A model generated the notes under the pieces. It saw nothing but the letters and a program-made list of their open reading frames with translations, did not search any database and was not told where the DNA came from. Shown here one piece after another: positions 39,165 to 51,190 of a stretch of 64,000 nt of DNA. A program made the position numbers and the translations under genes. Numbering within the stretch: position 1 is the stretch's first letter; each line of letters begins with the position of its first letter. The stretch comes from Enterobacter bugandensis (lineage in GTDB: Bacteria; Pseudomonadota; Gammaproteobacteria; Enterobacterales; Enterobacteriaceae), in the NCBI RefSeq assembly GCF_900324475.1, contig NZ_LT992502.1, positions 62,001 through 126,000 on the forward strand. The letters are read 5' to 3'.

Positions 39165-39881
39165 ATGCGTCCATCAGGTCGTAGCGCCAATCAGGTGCGT
39201 CCCGTCACCCTGACCCGTAACTATACAAAACACGCTGAAGGCTCCGTGCTGGTTGAGTTTGGTGACACCAAAGTGCTTTGCACCGCGTCCATCGAAGAAG
39301 GTGTTCCGCGCTTTCTGAAAGGTCAGGGCCAGGGCTGGATCACCGCCGAGTACGGCATGCTGCCGCGCGCGACCCATACCCGTAACGCCCGTGAAGCGGC
39401 AAAGGGTAAGCAGGGTGGACGTACCATGGAAATCCAGCGCCTGATCGCACGTGCGCTGCGCGCCGCCGTTGATCTGAAAATCCTCGGTGAATTCACTATT
39501 ACCCTGGACTGCGACGTGATTCAGGCAGATGGCGGCACGCGTACCGCGTCCATTACCGGTGCCTGTGTGGCGCTGGCCGATGCCCTGAACAAGCTGGTTG
39601 CAGCTGGTAAGCTGAAAACCAACCCTATGAAAGGGATGGTCGCGGCGGTTTCCGTGGGGATCGTTAATGGTGAAGCGCTTTGCGATCTGGAATATGTTGA
39701 AGATTCTGCCGCCGAGACCGACATGAACGTGGTGATGACCGAAGATGGTCGCATCATTGAGGTGCAGGGGACGGCGGAAGGTGAGCCGTTCACCCATGAA
39801 GAACTTCTCTCCCTGCTGGCGTTGGCCCGAGGGGGAATCGAATCCATTGTAACGACGCAAAAAGCGGCGTTAGAAAATTGA
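39165..39881 (+). CDS. rph: RNase PH
   Basis: 238 residues, full length, with the PNPase/RNase PH core ([25 protein letters not shown] start, [34 protein letters not shown]). 3'-5' phosphorolytic tRNA processing. First gene of rph-pyrE. Unlike E. coli K-12 it carries no frameshift near the 3' end, so pyrE attenuation should be normal. Confidence 0.97.
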   Translation: MRPSGRSANQVRPVTLTRNYTKHAEGSVLVEFGDTKVLCTASIEEGVPRFLKGQGQGWITAEYGMLPRATHTRNAREAAKGKQGGRTMEIQRLIARALRAAVDLKILGEFTITLDCDVIQADGGTRTASITGACVALADALNKLVAAGKLKTNPMKGMVAAVSVGIVNGEALCDLEYVEDSAAETDMNVVMTEDGRIIEVQGTAEGEPFTHEELLSLLALARGGIESIVTTQKAALEN

Positions 39882-39885
39882 TTTT

Positions 39886-39917
39886 AAAGGCGACCAATGA
39901 GTCGCCTTTTTTTTGCC
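39886..39917 (+). terminator. pyrE attenuator
   Basis: AAGGCGAC and GTCGCCTT arms followed by eight T, between rph and pyrE. In E. coli this terminator is disarmed by ribosomes translating the rph end when UTP is low; same arrangement here. Confidence 0.85.
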
Positions 39918-39949
39918 TGTAAGACAGAAAAAACCAAAGGAGCGAATCC

Positions 39950-40591
39950 ATGAAATCGTATCAGCGCCAGTTTATTGAGTTTGCGATTAATAAACAGGTA
40001 CTTAAGTTTGGCGAATTTACGCTGAAATCCGGGCGTAAGAGCCCGTATTTCTTCAACGCCGGGCTGTTTAATACCGGGCGCGATCTGGCACTGTTAGGCC
40101 GCTTCTATGCCGAAGCGCTGGTGGATTCCGGGATTGATTTCGACCTGCTGTTTGGCCCTGCGTACAAGGGCATTCCGATTGCAACCACCACGGCGGTGGC
40201 GCTGGCGGAGCACCATGACCGTGATGTGCCGTACTGCTTTAACCGCAAAGAGGCCAAAACCCACGGTGAAGGCGGTAATCTTGTGGGCAGCGCGCTGCAG
40301 GGCCGCGTGATGCTGGTCGACGACGTGATTACCGCAGGCACCGCGATCCGTGAATCTATGGAGATTATCCAGGCCAACGGTGCGACGCTGGCTGGCGTGC
40401 TGATTTCTCTTGATCGTCAGGAGCGCGGTCGCGGCGATATCTCTGCTATCCAGGAAGTAGAGCGTGATTACAGCTGCAAAGTGACCTCTATCATCACCCT
40501 GAAAGACCTGATTGCGTATCTGGAAGAGAAGCCAGAGATGGCGGATCACCTGGCGGCGGTGCGGGCGTATCGCGAAGAGTTTGGCGTGTAA
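39950..40591 (+). CDS. pyrE: Orotate phosphoribosyltransferase
   Basis: 213 residues. PRPP motif [16 protein letters not shown] and the flexible-loop segment [17 protein letters not shown] are intact. Makes orotidine monophosphate in pyrimidine synthesis. AAAGGAGCG precedes the ATG; preceded by the attenuator. Confidence 0.97.
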   Translation: MKSYQRQFIEFAINKQVLKFGEFTLKSGRKSPYFFNAGLFNTGRDLALLGRFYAEALVDSGIDFDLLFGPAYKGIPIATTTAVALAEHHDRDVPYCFNRKEAKTHGEGGNLVGSALQGRVMLVDDVITAGTAIRESMEIIQANGATLAGVLISLDRQERGRGDISAIQEVERDYSCKVTSIITLKDLIAYLEEKPEMADHLAAVRAYREEFGV

Positions 40592-40597
40592 TTAAAT

Positions 40598-40627
40598 TGC
40601 CCGGCGGCGCTACGCTTACCGGGCCTG
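40598..40627. repeat. REP-like element between pyrE and slmA
   Basis: GCCCGGCGGCGCTACGCTTACCGGGC-type hairpin between convergent genes. Confidence 0.8.
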
Positions 40628-40632
40628 CGGTG

Positions 40633-41229
40633 CTACTGCAGCTGCGCTGCCACTAACGGCCAGCGGGCGTCAAAATCGTCCGTTGGTCGGTATTTGAATT
40701 CGCTGCGCACAAAGCGGGAGAGCATGCCTTCACAAAACGCCAGTATCTGGCTTGCCAGCAATGTCTCATCCGTATTGTATCCTTCGCCTTCACGCATTTT
40801 CTTCTCGCGCAGCACCTGGCGCAGCTGCGCTTCAATACGCTCAAAAAGCTGATTGATGCGGCCCTGCAGCCTGTCCTGCTCAAACATTAGCGCGTGGCCG
40901 GTCAGGATACGGGTTAAACCCGGATTGCGCTCCCCAAAGCCCAGAATTAACAGCACAATCAGACGAAGACGCGCGGTGGTATCTTTTTCATCTTTCAGAA
41001 TCAGGTTAATGCGCGTGATCAGACTGTCTTCAATAAACTCGATCAGGCTGTCGAACATTTTTGTTTTGCTGGGGAAATGACGATACAGCGCCGCCTCAGA
41101 CACGCCCACAGAGGCGGCCAGTTTGGCGGTGGTGATGCGTTGACTGCCATCGCTGGATTCAAGCATCAGAGCCAGAGATTGAAGTATTTCTTCGCGACGA
41201 TTCCTTTTCGCGGTTTGTTTTTCTGCCAT
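40633..41229 (-). CDS. slmA: Nucleoid occlusion factor SlmA
   Basis: 198 residues from the ATG at 41229 ([20 protein letters not shown]). TetR-type [37 protein letters not shown]. Binds specific chromosomal sites and blocks FtsZ ring assembly over the nucleoid. A longer in-frame start at 41289 is not conserved. Downstream of dut on the same strand. Confidence 0.96.
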   Translation of the reverse strand: MAEKQTAKRNRREEILQSLALMLESSDGSQRITTAKLAASVGVSEAALYRHFPSKTKMFDSLIEFIEDSLITRINLILKDEKDTTARLRLIVLLILGFGERNPGLTRILTGHALMFEQDRLQGRINQLFERIEAQLRQVLREKKMREGEGYNTDETLLASQILAFCEGMLSRFVRSEFKYRPTDDFDARWPLVAAQLQ

Positions 41230-41347
41230 GTTACAAAATACCCCTGAAAATAAGCACTTGCCAGGCTGGCATCCACACAGCGACCGCAAACTGACGTTTG
41301 CGGTTTGTTATTGCGTTATGGCGCTGCGAGATACGTGTGTCGGGCAG

Positions 41348-41803
41348 TTATTTGCGCCCGGAATGGCCGAAGCCGCCTTCGCCACGGTCGGTGGCATCAA
41401 AGTCTGCCACCAGGTTAAATTCTGCCTGTACCACCGGTACAAAAACCATCTGCGCGATACGCTCGCCCGGTTCAATGGTGAAGCTGTCCTGACCACGATT
41501 CCAGACGGACACCATCAGCTGACCCTGGTAGTCGGAGTCGATCAGGCCGACCAGGTTACCCAGCACTACGCCGTGCTTATGGCCCAGACCCGAGCGCGGC
41601 AGGATCACTGCCGCCAGAGACGGGTCTGCAATGTGGATCGCCAGGCCAGTCGGGATCAGGGTAGTGGCACCGGGAGCCAGTTCTACGGCGTCATCGAGAC
41701 AGGCGCGCAGGTCAAGTCCGGCAGAGCCGGAGGTGGCATAGGTTGGTAGCGGGAATTGCTCGCCAACACGCGGGTCCAGAATCTTAACGTCGATTTTTTT
41801 CAT
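41348..41803 (-). CDS. dut: dUTP pyrophosphatase
   Basis: 151 residues from [14 protein letters not shown], the E. coli length; ATGs at 41803 and 41806 are both possible. Five dUTPase motifs present: [55 protein letters not shown]. Trimeric enzyme giving dUMP. Its start lies inside the 3' end of coaBC (20-base overlap). Confidence 0.97.
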   Translation of the reverse strand: MKKIDVKILDPRVGEQFPLPTYATSGSAGLDLRACLDDAVELAPGATTLIPTGLAIHIADPSLAAVILPRSGLGHKHGVVLGNLVGLIDSDYQGQLMVSVWNRGQDSFTIEPGERIAQMVFVPVVQAEFNLVADFDATDRGEGGFGHSGRK

Positions 41804-42995
41804 CATAACGGGTAACGATCTCGTCCAGTAATTGTTGGCCCAGGAGTTCCTTGCGCTCAAGCGGTAAGATTTTATCTCCATCCTGCCAGAAAAGGTGCAG
41901 TGCGTTGCTGTCGCTATTAAATCCTTGCGTGGCCAGCGATACGTCGTTCGCGCAAATTAAATCGAGGTTTTTGCGGGTACGTTTTTGCCGGGCATATTCT
42001 TCCACATTATTCGTTTCTGCGGCAAATCCAACAACGTAAGGACGATGGCTTTTTAATGCGGCGACACCGGCAACAATGTCCGGGTTTTTCACCATTTTCA
42101 GTGTTAATTCATCGCCTTGCTTTTTGATTTTAGACTCGGCGATGGTCTCGGCGCGATAGTCTGCAACGGCCGCACAGCCGATAAAAATCTGCTGGCGTTG
42201 CGCATGAGCCTGCACGGCGGCTTCCATCTCCAGCGCGGTGGTAACATTAATACGCTGTACAAAAGGTGGCGTAGGTAACGAGACCGGGCCGCTGACCAGC
42301 GTGACGTTAGCACCGCGTTTTGCCGCTGCGGCAGCAATTGCAAAGCCCATTTTGCCGGAGCTGTGGTTGGTGATGTAACGCACCGGGTCCAGCGGTTCGC
42401 GCGTCGGGCCCGCGGTAATCATGATGTTGAGATGTTGCAGGTCGTTGACAGGTGAAAAATGGGCGGCGGCCATATCCACAATCGTCAACGGGTCGAGCAT
42501 ACGCCCCGGGCCAACGTCGCCGCAGGCCTGGCTGCCGCTGTCCGGGCCCCAGACAAGCAGGCCGCGCGAAGCCAGCGTCTCCAGATTATGCTGGGTGGCG
42601 GCATTGCGGTACATCTGCTGGTTCATGGCGGGCACAACGGCGACGGGCGCAGGCGTCGCGAGGCAAATGGTCGAAACCAGATCGTTCGCCATACCGGCCG
42701 CCACGCGGGCAATTAAATCTGCCGTGGCAGGGGCAAGAATCACCAGATCGGCCCATTTCCCAAGCTCAATATGCCCCATCGCGGCTTCGGCGGCCGGATC
42801 GAGCAGGCTGTCAGATACCGGGTATCCTGAAACCGCCTGCAGGCTCAGAGGGGTGATAAAGGCTTTACCGCCTTCGGTTATCGCGACCCGCACGTCCGCC
42901 CCGCGCTCGCGCAGACGACGCACCAGCTCAGGCGCTTTATAGGCAGCAATGCCGCCGCTCACGCCAAGAACGATTTTTTTACCGGCCAGGCTCAT
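41784..42995 (-). CDS. coaBC: CoaBC: phosphopantothenoylcysteine decarboxylase/synthetase
   Basis: 403 residues from [21 protein letters not shown]-terminal flavin-dependent decarboxylase ([13 protein letters not shown], active-site His in MGHIELG, GRMLDP) and C-terminal ligase ([33 protein letters not shown]). Two steps of coenzyme A synthesis. Extended readings to 43043 lack a ribosome site. Confidence 0.96.
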   Translation of the reverse strand: MSLAGKKIVLGVSGGIAAYKAPELVRRLRERGADVRVAITEGGKAFITPLSLQAVSGYPVSDSLLDPAAEAAMGHIELGKWADLVILAPATADLIARVAAGMANDLVSTICLATPAPVAVVPAMNQQMYRNAATQHNLETLASRGLLVWGPDSGSQACGDVGPGRMLDPLTIVDMAAAHFSPVNDLQHLNIMITAGPTREPLDPVRYITNHSSGKMGFAIAAAAAKRGANVTLVSGPVSLPTPPFVQRINVTTALEMEAAVQAHAQRQQIFIGCAAVADYRAETIAESKIKKQGDELTLKMVKNPDIVAGVAALKSHRPYVVGFAAETNNVEEYARQKRTRKNLDLICANDVSLATQGFNSDSNALHLFWQDGDKILPLERKELLGQQLLDEIVTRYDEKNRR

Positions 42996-43169
42996 CATGA
43001 TTCTTTCCTGTTGGGTTTCACCAGAGAGCGGGCATTTTACCACAATCCCAAATAGGGGGGTGATGAAGTCCTTTATGCACTTTGCGAGGCGCTACGCAAG
43101 AACGAAACCTCAGCGTCGAGCCCCGGATTTGCCTGTGGCAGCATAATGGCAAACAGAAGGAGGCCGGGC

Positions 43170-43835
43170 ATGGAAGAGACTGAACTGCTGCTACCGCGCG
43201 AAAAAATGCTGCGTCATGGCGTCGCGTTATTAAAAGACGAGGAGCTGCTGGCGCTCTTTTTACGTACAGGTACGAAGGGAAAAACGGTATTTACGCTGGC
43301 GAAAAATCTGATAGACCATTTTGGTTCACTACATGGTTTGCTGACAGCCGAACTGGAGGCGTTTACGCACGTAGAAGGCATTGGCGTCGCGAAGTATGCC
43401 CAGTTACGGGGTATTGCTGAACTTGCCCGGCGATTTTATAACGTACAGATGGAGGAGCAAGATCCGATCCTTACCCCTGACATGACCCGCGAATTTTTGC
43501 AAAGCCAGCTATCCGGTCTGGAGCGCGAGATCTTTATGGTGATCTTTCTCGACAACAGGAACCGGGTACTGAAGCACAGCCGCCTGTTTTCGGGTACACT
43601 GAGCCACGTTGAGGTACATCCGCGTGAAATTGTGCGTGAAGCGATAAAAGTGAATGCAGCGGGGGTGATCCTCGCGCATAATCACCCCTCTGGCTGTGCA
43701 GAACCGAGCAGAGCTGACAAAGAAATCACCGAACGCATTATCAAATGCTGTCAATTCATGGACATTCGTGTTCTGGACCATCTGATAATTGGCCGCGGAG
43801 AGTACATTTCTTTTGCAGAACATGGCTGGATTTAG
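43170..43835 (+). CDS. radC: RadC (YicR), JAB-domain protein
   Basis: 221 residues from the ATG at 43170, chosen because AGAAGGAGG lies seven bases upstream. N-terminal HhH part ([22 protein letters not shown]) and C-terminal MPN+/JAB metalloprotease-like motif [14 protein letters not shown]. Long thought a repair protein; true role unsettled. Divergent from coaBC. Confidence 0.94.
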   Translation: MEETELLLPREKMLRHGVALLKDEELLALFLRTGTKGKTVFTLAKNLIDHFGSLHGLLTAELEAFTHVEGIGVAKYAQLRGIAELARRFYNVQMEEQDPILTPDMTREFLQSQLSGLEREIFMVIFLDNRNRVLKHSRLFSGTLSHVEVHPREIVREAIKVNAAGVILAHNHPSGCAEPSRADKEITERIIKCCQFMDIRVLDHLIIGRGEYISFAEHGWI

Positions 43836-43877
43836 GCTATTTCTCGCGATCCATCGGGATCTTTGTCTGTTCGGGAC

Positions 43878-43906
43878 TTGAGCACACCGCCGAGTCAGCG
43901 TATACT
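43878..43906 (+). promoter_or_regulatory. rpmBG promoter
   Basis: TTGAGC and TATACT separated by 17 bases, about 150 bases before rpmB: a strong sigma-70 promoter with a long leader. Confidence 0.7.
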
Positions 43907-44032
43907 ACGCCACCTTTGAGAATCTCGGGTTTGGCATTTGGGCCTGGCAATCGAGAGTTCACTTAGAACTACGCGATGACCGGGCTGTAAAGCCTGACGA
44001 GGCGCCGATACCCCATACGAAGCTCGAGCTAA

Positions 44033-44290
<258 letters not shown>

Positions 44291-44309
44291 GTACTTAAAG
44301 AGGAAATAA

Positions 44310-44480
<171 letters not shown>

Positions 44481-44500
44481 TTTTAGCCTCCTTGTATTGA

Positions 44501-44527
44501 AAAACCCCGCAACTGCGGGGTTTTTTG
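44501..44527 (+). terminator. Intrinsic terminator after rpmG
   Basis: CCCCGCA and TGCGGGG arms with a short loop, then six T. Some read-through into mutM is likely, as in E. coli. Confidence 0.9.
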
Positions 44528-44552
44528 CATTCTGCATCTCAACGGAGGAACC

Positions 44553-45362
44553 ATGCCTGAATTACCTGAGGTAGAGACCAGCCGTCGCGGCATTGAGCCC
44601 CATCTGGTCGGCGCGACTATTCTTCATGCCGTCGTTCGCAATGGACGACTGCGCTGGCCGGTGTCCGATGAGATCCACGCGTTAAGCGACAAACCCGTCC
44701 TTAGCGTGCAGCGCCGCGCGAAATACCTGCTGCTGGAGCTGCCTGACGGCTGGATCATTATCCATCTTGGAATGTCCGGGAGCCTGCGCATCTTGACCGA
44801 AGAATTGCCTGCGGAAAAACACGATCACGTCGACCTGGTAATGAGCAACGGCAAAGTGCTCCGCTACACCGATCCGCGGCGCTTTGGCGCGTGGCTGTGG
44901 ACGAAGGAGCTGGAAGGACACAACGTGCTGGCGCATCTGGGCCCTGAGCCGCTTTCAGACGCGTTTAATGCGGACTACCTGAAAGAGAAGTGCGCGAAGA
45001 AAAAGACCCCGATCAAGCCCTGGCTGATGGATAACAAGCTGGTGGTCGGCGTGGGGAATATTTACGCCAGTGAATCGCTGTTTGCGGCCGGGATCCATCC
45101 CGATCGGCTGGCCTCGTCGCTGTCCGCGCAGGAGTGTGAGCTGCTGGTTCGGGTCATTAAAGCAGTGCTGCTGCGCTCGATTGAGCAAGGCGGGACCACC
45201 CTGAAGGATTTTCTGCAAAGCGACGGTAAACCAGGCTATTTTGCCCAGGAGCTGCAGGTGTATGGCCGTAAGGGCGAGCCATGCAGGGCATGCGGGACGC
45301 CGATTATTGCCACGAAGCACGCCCAACGCGCCACGTTCTACTGCCGTCAGTGTCAGAAATAG
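44553..45362 (+). CDS. mutM: Formamidopyrimidine-DNA glycosylase MutM (Fpg)
   Basis: 269 residues. Catalytic N-terminus [13 protein letters not shown] (Pro after Met removal), H2TH helices ([18 protein letters not shown]) and C-terminal zinc finger CRACGTP...CRQCQK. Removes 8-oxoguanine. Convergent with coaD by two bases. Confidence 0.97.
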   Translation: MPELPEVETSRRGIEPHLVGATILHAVVRNGRLRWPVSDEIHALSDKPVLSVQRRAKYLLLELPDGWIIIHLGMSGSLRILTEELPAEKHDHVDLVMSNGKVLRYTDPRRFGAWLWTKELEGHNVLAHLGPEPLSDAFNADYLKEKCAKKKTPIKPWLMDNKLVVGVGNIYASESLFAAGIHPDRLASSLSAQECELLVRVIKAVLLRSIEQGGTTLKDFLQSDGKPGYFAQELQVYGRKGEPCRACGTPIIATKHAQRATFYCRQCQK

Positions 45363-45364
45363 AA

Positions 45365-45847
<483 letters not shown>

Positions 45848-46618
45848 TCACGTTTTCTCTGAGTAGCCGCGGCAGAGCGCCCACAGCTCGGTGTATTTGT
45901 TGAAAGTATACTGGGCATTCACTACCGCCAGTAACCAGCCCTGCTTACCATCCAGCACGCCGCCGCGCAGCAGCAGCGTTTTCAGAAACGCGCCCAGCGT
46001 GTGGGTGAAGATTCCTGTCAGCGAGGCCTTCTTGCCGCGCTGGTGGCGTTCCTGCGCCCATGCGGTGGCATAGTTGAGCTGCTTTTGCTGGAAGCTGGCG
46101 AAATCACGGCAGGTCAGATGCAGCAAATCACCCGTCAGGGGGATGACCTGGGCGCCGTCGCAGGCCAGTGACTCATGGACAAGATTGTCGTTGTACTGAA
46201 AGCGGCCGCGCTCGTAGAGGCGCATTACGCGATCCGGATACCAGCCGCTGTGGCGCATGAAGCGGCCAAGGAAGTAGTTACGACGCGCGATGCTGTATAC
46301 GGCGCCGGGCTGGGGTGAGGAAAGCACCGCCTGAATGGCCTGCTGGAGTTCCGGGGTGACGCGCTCGTCGGTGTCGATCATCAGCACATAATCGCCCGTG
46401 GCCTGACCCTGCGCGCGCTGGCGCTGAATGCCGTAGCCCTGCCAGTCGGTATCGGTAAAGACTTTTGCACCCGCGGTCCGGGCGATGTCCACCGTGTTGT
46501 CCGTGCTTCCGGAGTCGAGGATAACAATTTCGTCAGCCCAGGCGACGGAGGCCAGGCAGTCCGGAAGCAGGTCGGCGGCGTTTTTGGCGATCATGACGAC
46601 CGACAGACGCGTAGACAT
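45848..46618 (-). CDS. waaE: LPS core glucosyltransferase WaaE (KdtX)
   Basis: 256-residue family-2 glycosyltransferase. GT-A motifs: [40 protein letters not shown] (DxD). In Klebsiella and Serratia WaaE adds beta-glucose to O-4 of L,D-heptose I. Adjacent to waaA and coaD, the place it takes in those genera and absent from E. coli. Its ATG overlaps the waaA stop by one base; the in-frame extension to 46720 lies within waaA and is not used. Confidence 0.9.
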   Translation of the reverse strand: MSTRLSVVMIAKNAADLLPDCLASVAWADEIVILDSGSTDNTVDIARTAGAKVFTDTDWQGYGIQRQRAQGQATGDYVLMIDTDERVTPELQQAIQAVLSSPQPGAVYSIARRNYFLGRFMRHSGWYPDRVMRLYERGRFQYNDNLVHESLACDGAQVIPLTGDLLHLTCRDFASFQQKQLNYATAWAQERHQRGKKASLTGIFTHTLGAFLKTLLLRGGVLDGKQGWLLAVVNAQYTFNKYTELWALCRGYSEKT

Positions 46619-47892
46619 TAGTGGCTCCGCTGAGGCAGATAAGGTTGCAGAAGCTGCAGCAGACGGGTGAGTGCGCCCTGGTTCTGGTGCAGCACTTCGA
46701 CGGCGTGGCGACCGTACCACAGGCGGTAATCTTCATCCGTCAGAAGGGTCGATACTTCTTTGACGACCGAGTCCGCATCGGTCACGGTAATTAAACCATC
46801 GGCCTGCTGCAATTTAGCGCAGATATCTTTGAAGTTAAACGTGTGTGGACCCATCAGCACAGGAATGGCGTGGGCTGCCGGCTCCAGCGGGTTATGGCCT
46901 CCGCGCTCCACCAGGCTGCCGCCAACAAAGGCGAGATCAGCAATGCCGTAGAGCAGCATCAGTTCGCCCATCGTATCGCCAATCACCACTTGGGTACTGC
47001 CGGAAGGGATCTCTCCGCTGCTGCGCAGGGTGAAACTGAAGCCGCCTTTCTGCACCATTTCGCGGGCATCTTTAAAACGTTCGGGGTGACGAGGCACCAG
47101 AATCAGCAGTAGGTCCGGGAAGGTTTCCAGCAGCTTACGGTGCGCCTGCAGGATAATCGCCTCTTCGCCCTCATGAGTACTGGTCGCTATCCAGACCTGG
47201 CGACGCGGAGCCCACTGGCGGCGCAGCGTGATGGCGCGGGCGGCCAGTTCAGGGGTAACGGAAATATCGAATTTCAGGCTGCCGGTCACGGCAAGCTGGT
47301 TGCGCTTCAGGCCCAGGGAGATAAAGCGCGCCGCGTCTTCTTCGTTCTGCGCGGCAATCAGCGTGATTTTGCTCAGCAGGCGGCGCATAAATTTGCCCAG
47401 CTTGCCGTAGCCTTTCGCCGAGCGCTCTGAAAGGCGCGCGTTGGCAATCACCAGCGGAATTTTACGGGCATGCAGAGCGGAAATCATGTTCGGCCACAGC
47501 TCGGTTTCCATCACGATCACCAGCTTCGGGCGAACGGTGTTCAGGAAACGATTCATAGCGCAGGGCAGATCGTAAGGGAGGTAGACGTGATGAACGTCTT
47601 TGCCAAACGCGGATAACGCGCGCTCTGAGCCGGTCGGCGTCATGGTGGTGACGGTAATTGGCAGAGACGGGTAGCGGTGGCGCAGAGCGCGAACCAGCGG
47701 GATCGCCGCCAGCGTTTCACCGACAGAAACGGAATGCAGCAAAATACCGTCCGGGGCGACTTTATTGCGGCAAAAGCCATAGCGTTCAGCCCAGCGTTTA
47801 CGATACGCAGGCGCTTTACGGCTACGAAGCAACAGTCTCAGCCACACCAGTGGCTGAATGATATAGAGCAGGGCGGTATACAACAATTCCAA
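46618..47892 (-). CDS. waaA: Kdo transferase WaaA
   Basis: About 424 residues, GT-B fold, N-terminal membrane anchor [20 protein letters not shown] and the motifs [68 protein letters not shown]. Adds Kdo residues to lipid IVA. Start taken at the TTG at 47892 by alignment with the E. coli N-terminus; a TTG at 47925 is the alternative and neither has a strong ribosome site. Confidence 0.93.
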   Translation of the reverse strand: MELLYTALLYIIQPLVWLRLLLRSRKAPAYRKRWAERYGFCRNKVAPDGILLHSVSVGETLAAIPLVRALRHRYPSLPITVTTMTPTGSERALSAFGKDVHHVYLPYDLPCAMNRFLNTVRPKLVIVMETELWPNMISALHARKIPLVIANARLSERSAKGYGKLGKFMRRLLSKITLIAAQNEEDAARFISLGLKRNQLAVTGSLKFDISVTPELAARAITLRRQWAPRRQVWIATSTHEGEEAIILQAHRKLLETFPDLLLILVPRHPERFKDAREMVQKGGFSFTLRSSGEIPSGSTQVVIGDTMGELMLLYGIADLAFVGGSLVERGGHNPLEPAAHAIPVLMGPHTFNFKDICAKLQQADGLITVTDADSVVKEVSTLLTDEDYRLWYGRHAVEVLHQNQGALTRLLQLLQPYLPQRSH

Positions 47893-47958
47893 GCGATTAT
47901 CCGTCTTTTTAGTTTCGGCGGGCAAATTCTAAGCATTTAAGCCAGGTAAAGCTATCTC

Positions 47959-48948
47959 TTATGCCAGATACCGTTTTAAACGGAAGTAGCGTCGGCCCAG
48001 GCGCCAGCGCAAACGCGGGCTTTTGGCACTTTTCCAGATAAGCTTCCAGATCCCGGTGTCGAAGAACTCTTTGATAATCATTGTTTTCTTTGTCTCATCC
48101 TTCATGTTGTCGAAGGTATGAATGATCCCCAGCCCCTCTTTGGCGATTTGCCAGTGGCAGGCGGGGATATTTTTCACTTTATCCGGGTAACGCTGGTTAA
48201 TGGCATCAAGCATCTGCAGGATTTTCATGTAGTGGCGCGCGGAGCGGATCAGCGTGTCGTCATTATCCGGCGTATGCGATACCGAGGCAGAGTGAATGTA
48301 GTAGTCATAAAAGCGTTCACTGGTGTACTGAACGCGCTCTGCGGCAAGCAGCACCTCGGTAGTCCACGGGATATCCTGATGGCGCAGGCCGGGTTCGAAA
48401 TGGAAACTGTGTTTACGAATAAAATCGTGGCGATAGATATTAAGCCAGGTCACGTGCAGGAACTTACGTGAATCCAGCGCCATCTTTAACCATGCCGGGC
48501 CCGTCATAACGCCCGTTGAGGCGAGTTTATCCTCGGGGAAGATAGGTCGAGACGGTTTCTTATCATTTTCCCAGACGTAGTTGCCGTTGCAGGTGGCGAC
48601 ATCCAAATCCTGCGTGACGGCCATATCCAGCAGACGCTGGTACATGCCAGGTTTGAAGACGTCATCAATATCTGGGAAAGAGAGATACTGACCGGTTGCA
48701 ACGGCCAGGCCAGTATTTCGCGCAATGGAAACGCCCTGGTTTTGCTGTTCAATCACCTGCATCTGCGGCAGTTTTTCACGCCAGCTTTCGACGATCTGCA
48801 TCGAGCGGTCAGTTGAGCCATCATTGACAATAATGACTTCCAAGCTGTCGATGCGTTGATTCACAAGGCAGGTAAAGAACTGATCCAGAAAAGCTTCGCC
48901 GTTATAAACGGCAACCACCACGCTTAACAATGGCGCTGAATTTTGCAT
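47959..48948 (-). CDS. Family-2 glycosyltransferase of the LPS core
   Basis: 329 residues from the ATG at 48948. GT-A nucleotide-sugar site: SVVVAVYNGEAFLDQFF, VNDGSTDRS, SFPDIDDVF (acidic motif). C-terminal half is lineage specific. Lies between wabH and waaA on the same strand, so it adds an outer-core or decorating sugar; donor and acceptor cannot be told. The upstream extension would overlap wabH. Confidence 0.8.
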   Translation of the reverse strand: MQNSAPLLSVVVAVYNGEAFLDQFFTCLVNQRIDSLEVIIVNDGSTDRSMQIVESWREKLPQMQVIEQQNQGVSIARNTGLAVATGQYLSFPDIDDVFKPGMYQRLLDMAVTQDLDVATCNGNYVWENDKKPSRPIFPEDKLASTGVMTGPAWLKMALDSRKFLHVTWLNIYRHDFIRKHSFHFEPGLRHQDIPWTTEVLLAAERVQYTSERFYDYYIHSASVSHTPDNDDTLIRSARHYMKILQMLDAINQRYPDKVKNIPACHWQIAKEGLGIIHTFDNMKDETKKTMIIKEFFDTGIWKLIWKSAKSPRLRWRLGRRYFRLKRYLA

Positions 48949-48959
48949 AAGAAACCTGA

Positions 48960-50060
48960 TTATTTTTGATTGTCGACCAAAGCAATGTACTGCTGGCAAA
49001 TGGCATTGATACCGAACGACGCAATCGTTGCATCGCCAACGACCGGCGGGGCGGTATAAATATCTACCAGGGTTTTTGCCAGTGACGCGTCATTTAGCTC
49101 TGCCAGCCCGCGCGCTAAGGCGCCGGTGAGGATTTCTGCGGGGCCACCCGGACAATTGGTACTGACCGGTGGCGTCTGGCAGATAATGGATTCCACCAGC
49201 ACATTACCAAAACCTTCGCAGTCAGAACTTAACACTAAGAGGCGTGCCCCTTTAATCCAGGGGTAGGGATTGGAGTCGAAGGGTCGGAAAACCGTCTTGT
49301 CTTCAATACCCAGGTCGCGGGCAAGCTGTTTGAGCTTTTGAATTTTGGCTTCGGAGCCATTGCCCATCATGACAAGCGTAGTGTCGAGCTGACTCTGTGC
49401 GAACGCGCGTAAAAGACGGTCGTGACGTTTGTGTTCATGGAAGCGGCCGACATGGATGATGTAATCCTTCCCTTGCATCTCGAAGGGGGCATCCGCCAGA
49501 CGCTGAATTTCAGGGATATCAAAAGGATTGTGGATAACCGCTTTACGCCGGAGTTTCAGAGCCAGGGTCTCGGAAAGGTCTTTCAGCACGGCGCCTGAGA
49601 CGGCGACAACGTTTCGGTTTTCGTAGGTATGACGAATTTTAAGATGCTTAAACCAGCGCGAAAGCCCGCTGCGATGGCGAAGATAGGAGAAAGAGAACAT
49701 GCCATGCACGCAGAACCAGACTTTTTCACGCTCCAGCGCGCGGCAGTGCGCCACAATGCGGTCGGTTTTGTGCAGATGAGAGAACACAACGTCAAATTTT
49801 CCGCTGCGCTCAGCCCGCTCAATTGCCTGATCCAGCAGGCGGGCTCGGCGTGGGATCTCCGTCAACTTGCGCCACGGTTTTTTGCAGGTATCCTGAACCA
49901 CCTGATAATCAATGCCTTCCGGGATGGCGTAATCACACACTTTCCGCAGAGAGAAAAGGGAGACCTGATGCCCCATTTCCGTTAATCCGCTGGAAAGTGT
50001 AAGAACTGTTTTTTCAGCTCCCCCACCGGGTAAACCATCAATAATCATTAGGATGCGCAT
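48960..50060 (-). CDS. wabH: WabH-like GlcNAc transferase of the LPS core
   Basis: 366-residue GT4/GT-B glycosyltransferase: MIIDGLPGGGAEKTVLTLS at the N-terminus, HVGRFHEHKRHDRLLRAFA and the E-x7-E element DCEGFGNVLVESI in the donor domain. By sequence style and place (next to wabG) it corresponds to Klebsiella WabH, which adds GlcNAc to the outer-core galacturonic acid. Symbol is by analogy. Confidence 0.75.
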   Translation of the reverse strand: MRILMIIDGLPGGGAEKTVLTLSSGLTEMGHQVSLFSLRKVCDYAIPEGIDYQVVQDTCKKPWRKLTEIPRRARLLDQAIERAERSGKFDVVFSHLHKTDRIVAHCRALEREKVWFCVHGMFSFSYLRHRSGLSRWFKHLKIRHTYENRNVVAVSGAVLKDLSETLALKLRRKAVIHNPFDIPEIQRLADAPFEMQGKDYIIHVGRFHEHKRHDRLLRAFAQSQLDTTLVMMGNGSEAKIQKLKQLARDLGIEDKTVFRPFDSNPYPWIKGARLLVLSSDCEGFGNVLVESIICQTPPVSTNCPGGPAEILTGALARGLAELNDASLAKTLVDIYTAPPVVGDATIASFGINAICQQYIALVDNQK

Positions 50061-50062
50061 TT

Positions 50063-51190
50063 TTAATCCAGTAATTTTTGATAAAGCGAAATAAGCTGAC
50101 TTGACAGTTTTTCGGGGGTGGCGTCTTTTACCCGTTCACGTGCCGCTTGCCCCATCGTGTTATTTTTTCCCAGAGAAGGAGTGGCTGCAATTGCCTCCTT
50201 CAATGTGTTGATATCCAGGGCGTCACAATAAAATCCGTTCTGGCCTTGCTGAATAAATTCAGCGCCTCCGCAACTCTCTGAAGTAATGACGGGCAAGCCG
50301 CAGGCCATCGCTTCAAGAATGACGTTTGGAAAGGGATCATACAGCGTTGGCAACAGTAAACCATCGGATAGCTGATAAAAAGGCAGCGTTTCTTTCTGCA
50401 TCCCCAGGAAACGGATTTGCCCTTCGCAGCCCAATGAACGGGCGAGGTCACGATAACGATGTTCTGCTTTATCCTGTCCAACCACAATCAGCCAGGCTGA
50501 AGTTCCTGCGATAGCGCGTATGGCGCTGGCCAATCCTTTTCGTTCAAATCCCGATCCTACAAAACAGAACACCACGGCATCGGCTGGCAAACCAAATTGC
50601 TGACGCAGCGCGGCACGCTGTGCTTCCTGGGCCGGAACGAAGCGGCTGGAATCAATTGAATTATAAATCACATGGATCTTTTTTGCGTCAATATCAAAGT
50701 CTTCGACGATTTCGCGTTTGATCATCTCCGCATTACAGATAACCGCTTTCAGCTCTGGCGCCTGGTACATTTCACGCTCGGCGTGCATCACGTAGCGGTG
50801 ATAGCGGTCGACCATCAGCATTTTCGCGCGCCAGGCGGGCAGGATGCGCGCACGCTGTAGCAGCCAGCGGCGATGAACGCCATCGCCAGCGCGGTAGATA
50901 TCACAGCCCGGAATCCGCTCGTGGCTTTGCACAATATCAAACTGCTGTTGCTGCCACAGCGCGCGGGCAGCATGGGCAAACCCGCGTTCGCGGCTAATTC
51001 GGCCCCATTTGCGCGGGTCGCAAATATGGATATGCCAGTCGTCCTGTCTCTCGCCCTGCCATTCACGCGTAATGACGTTGAGTTCAAGATTCTGATTGCT
51101 CAGCGCGGTGAGCGCACGTGAAACGAAGCGCTCCGCTCCGCCATCAGGGCGATACTTTTGGCGAACAATCGCCAGACGATGGTGTTTCAT
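50063..51190 (-). CDS. wabG: WabG-like galacturonosyltransferase of the LPS core
   Basis: 375-residue GT4 enzyme closely related to WaaG/WabG: RQKYRPDGGAERFVSRAL, GSGFERKGLASAIRAIA, YDPFPNVILEAMACGLPVIT. In Klebsiella-type cores WabG adds GalA to heptose II; in E. coli the homologue WaaG adds glucose. The waaE/wabH/wabN context favours WabG. Overlaps the waaQ stop by four bases (ATGA). Confidence 0.8.
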   Translation of the reverse strand: MKHHRLAIVRQKYRPDGGAERFVSRALTALSNQNLELNVITREWQGERQDDWHIHICDPRKWGRISRERGFAHAARALWQQQQFDIVQSHERIPGCDIYRAGDGVHRRWLLQRARILPAWRAKMLMVDRYHRYVMHAEREMYQAPELKAVICNAEMIKREIVEDFDIDAKKIHVIYNSIDSSRFVPAQEAQRAALRQQFGLPADAVVFCFVGSGFERKGLASAIRAIAGTSAWLIVVGQDKAEHRYRDLARSLGCEGQIRFLGMQKETLPFYQLSDGLLLPTLYDPFPNVILEAMACGLPVITSESCGGAEFIQQGQNGFYCDALDINTLKEAIAATPSLGKNNTMGQAARERVKDATPEKLSSQLISLYQKLLD

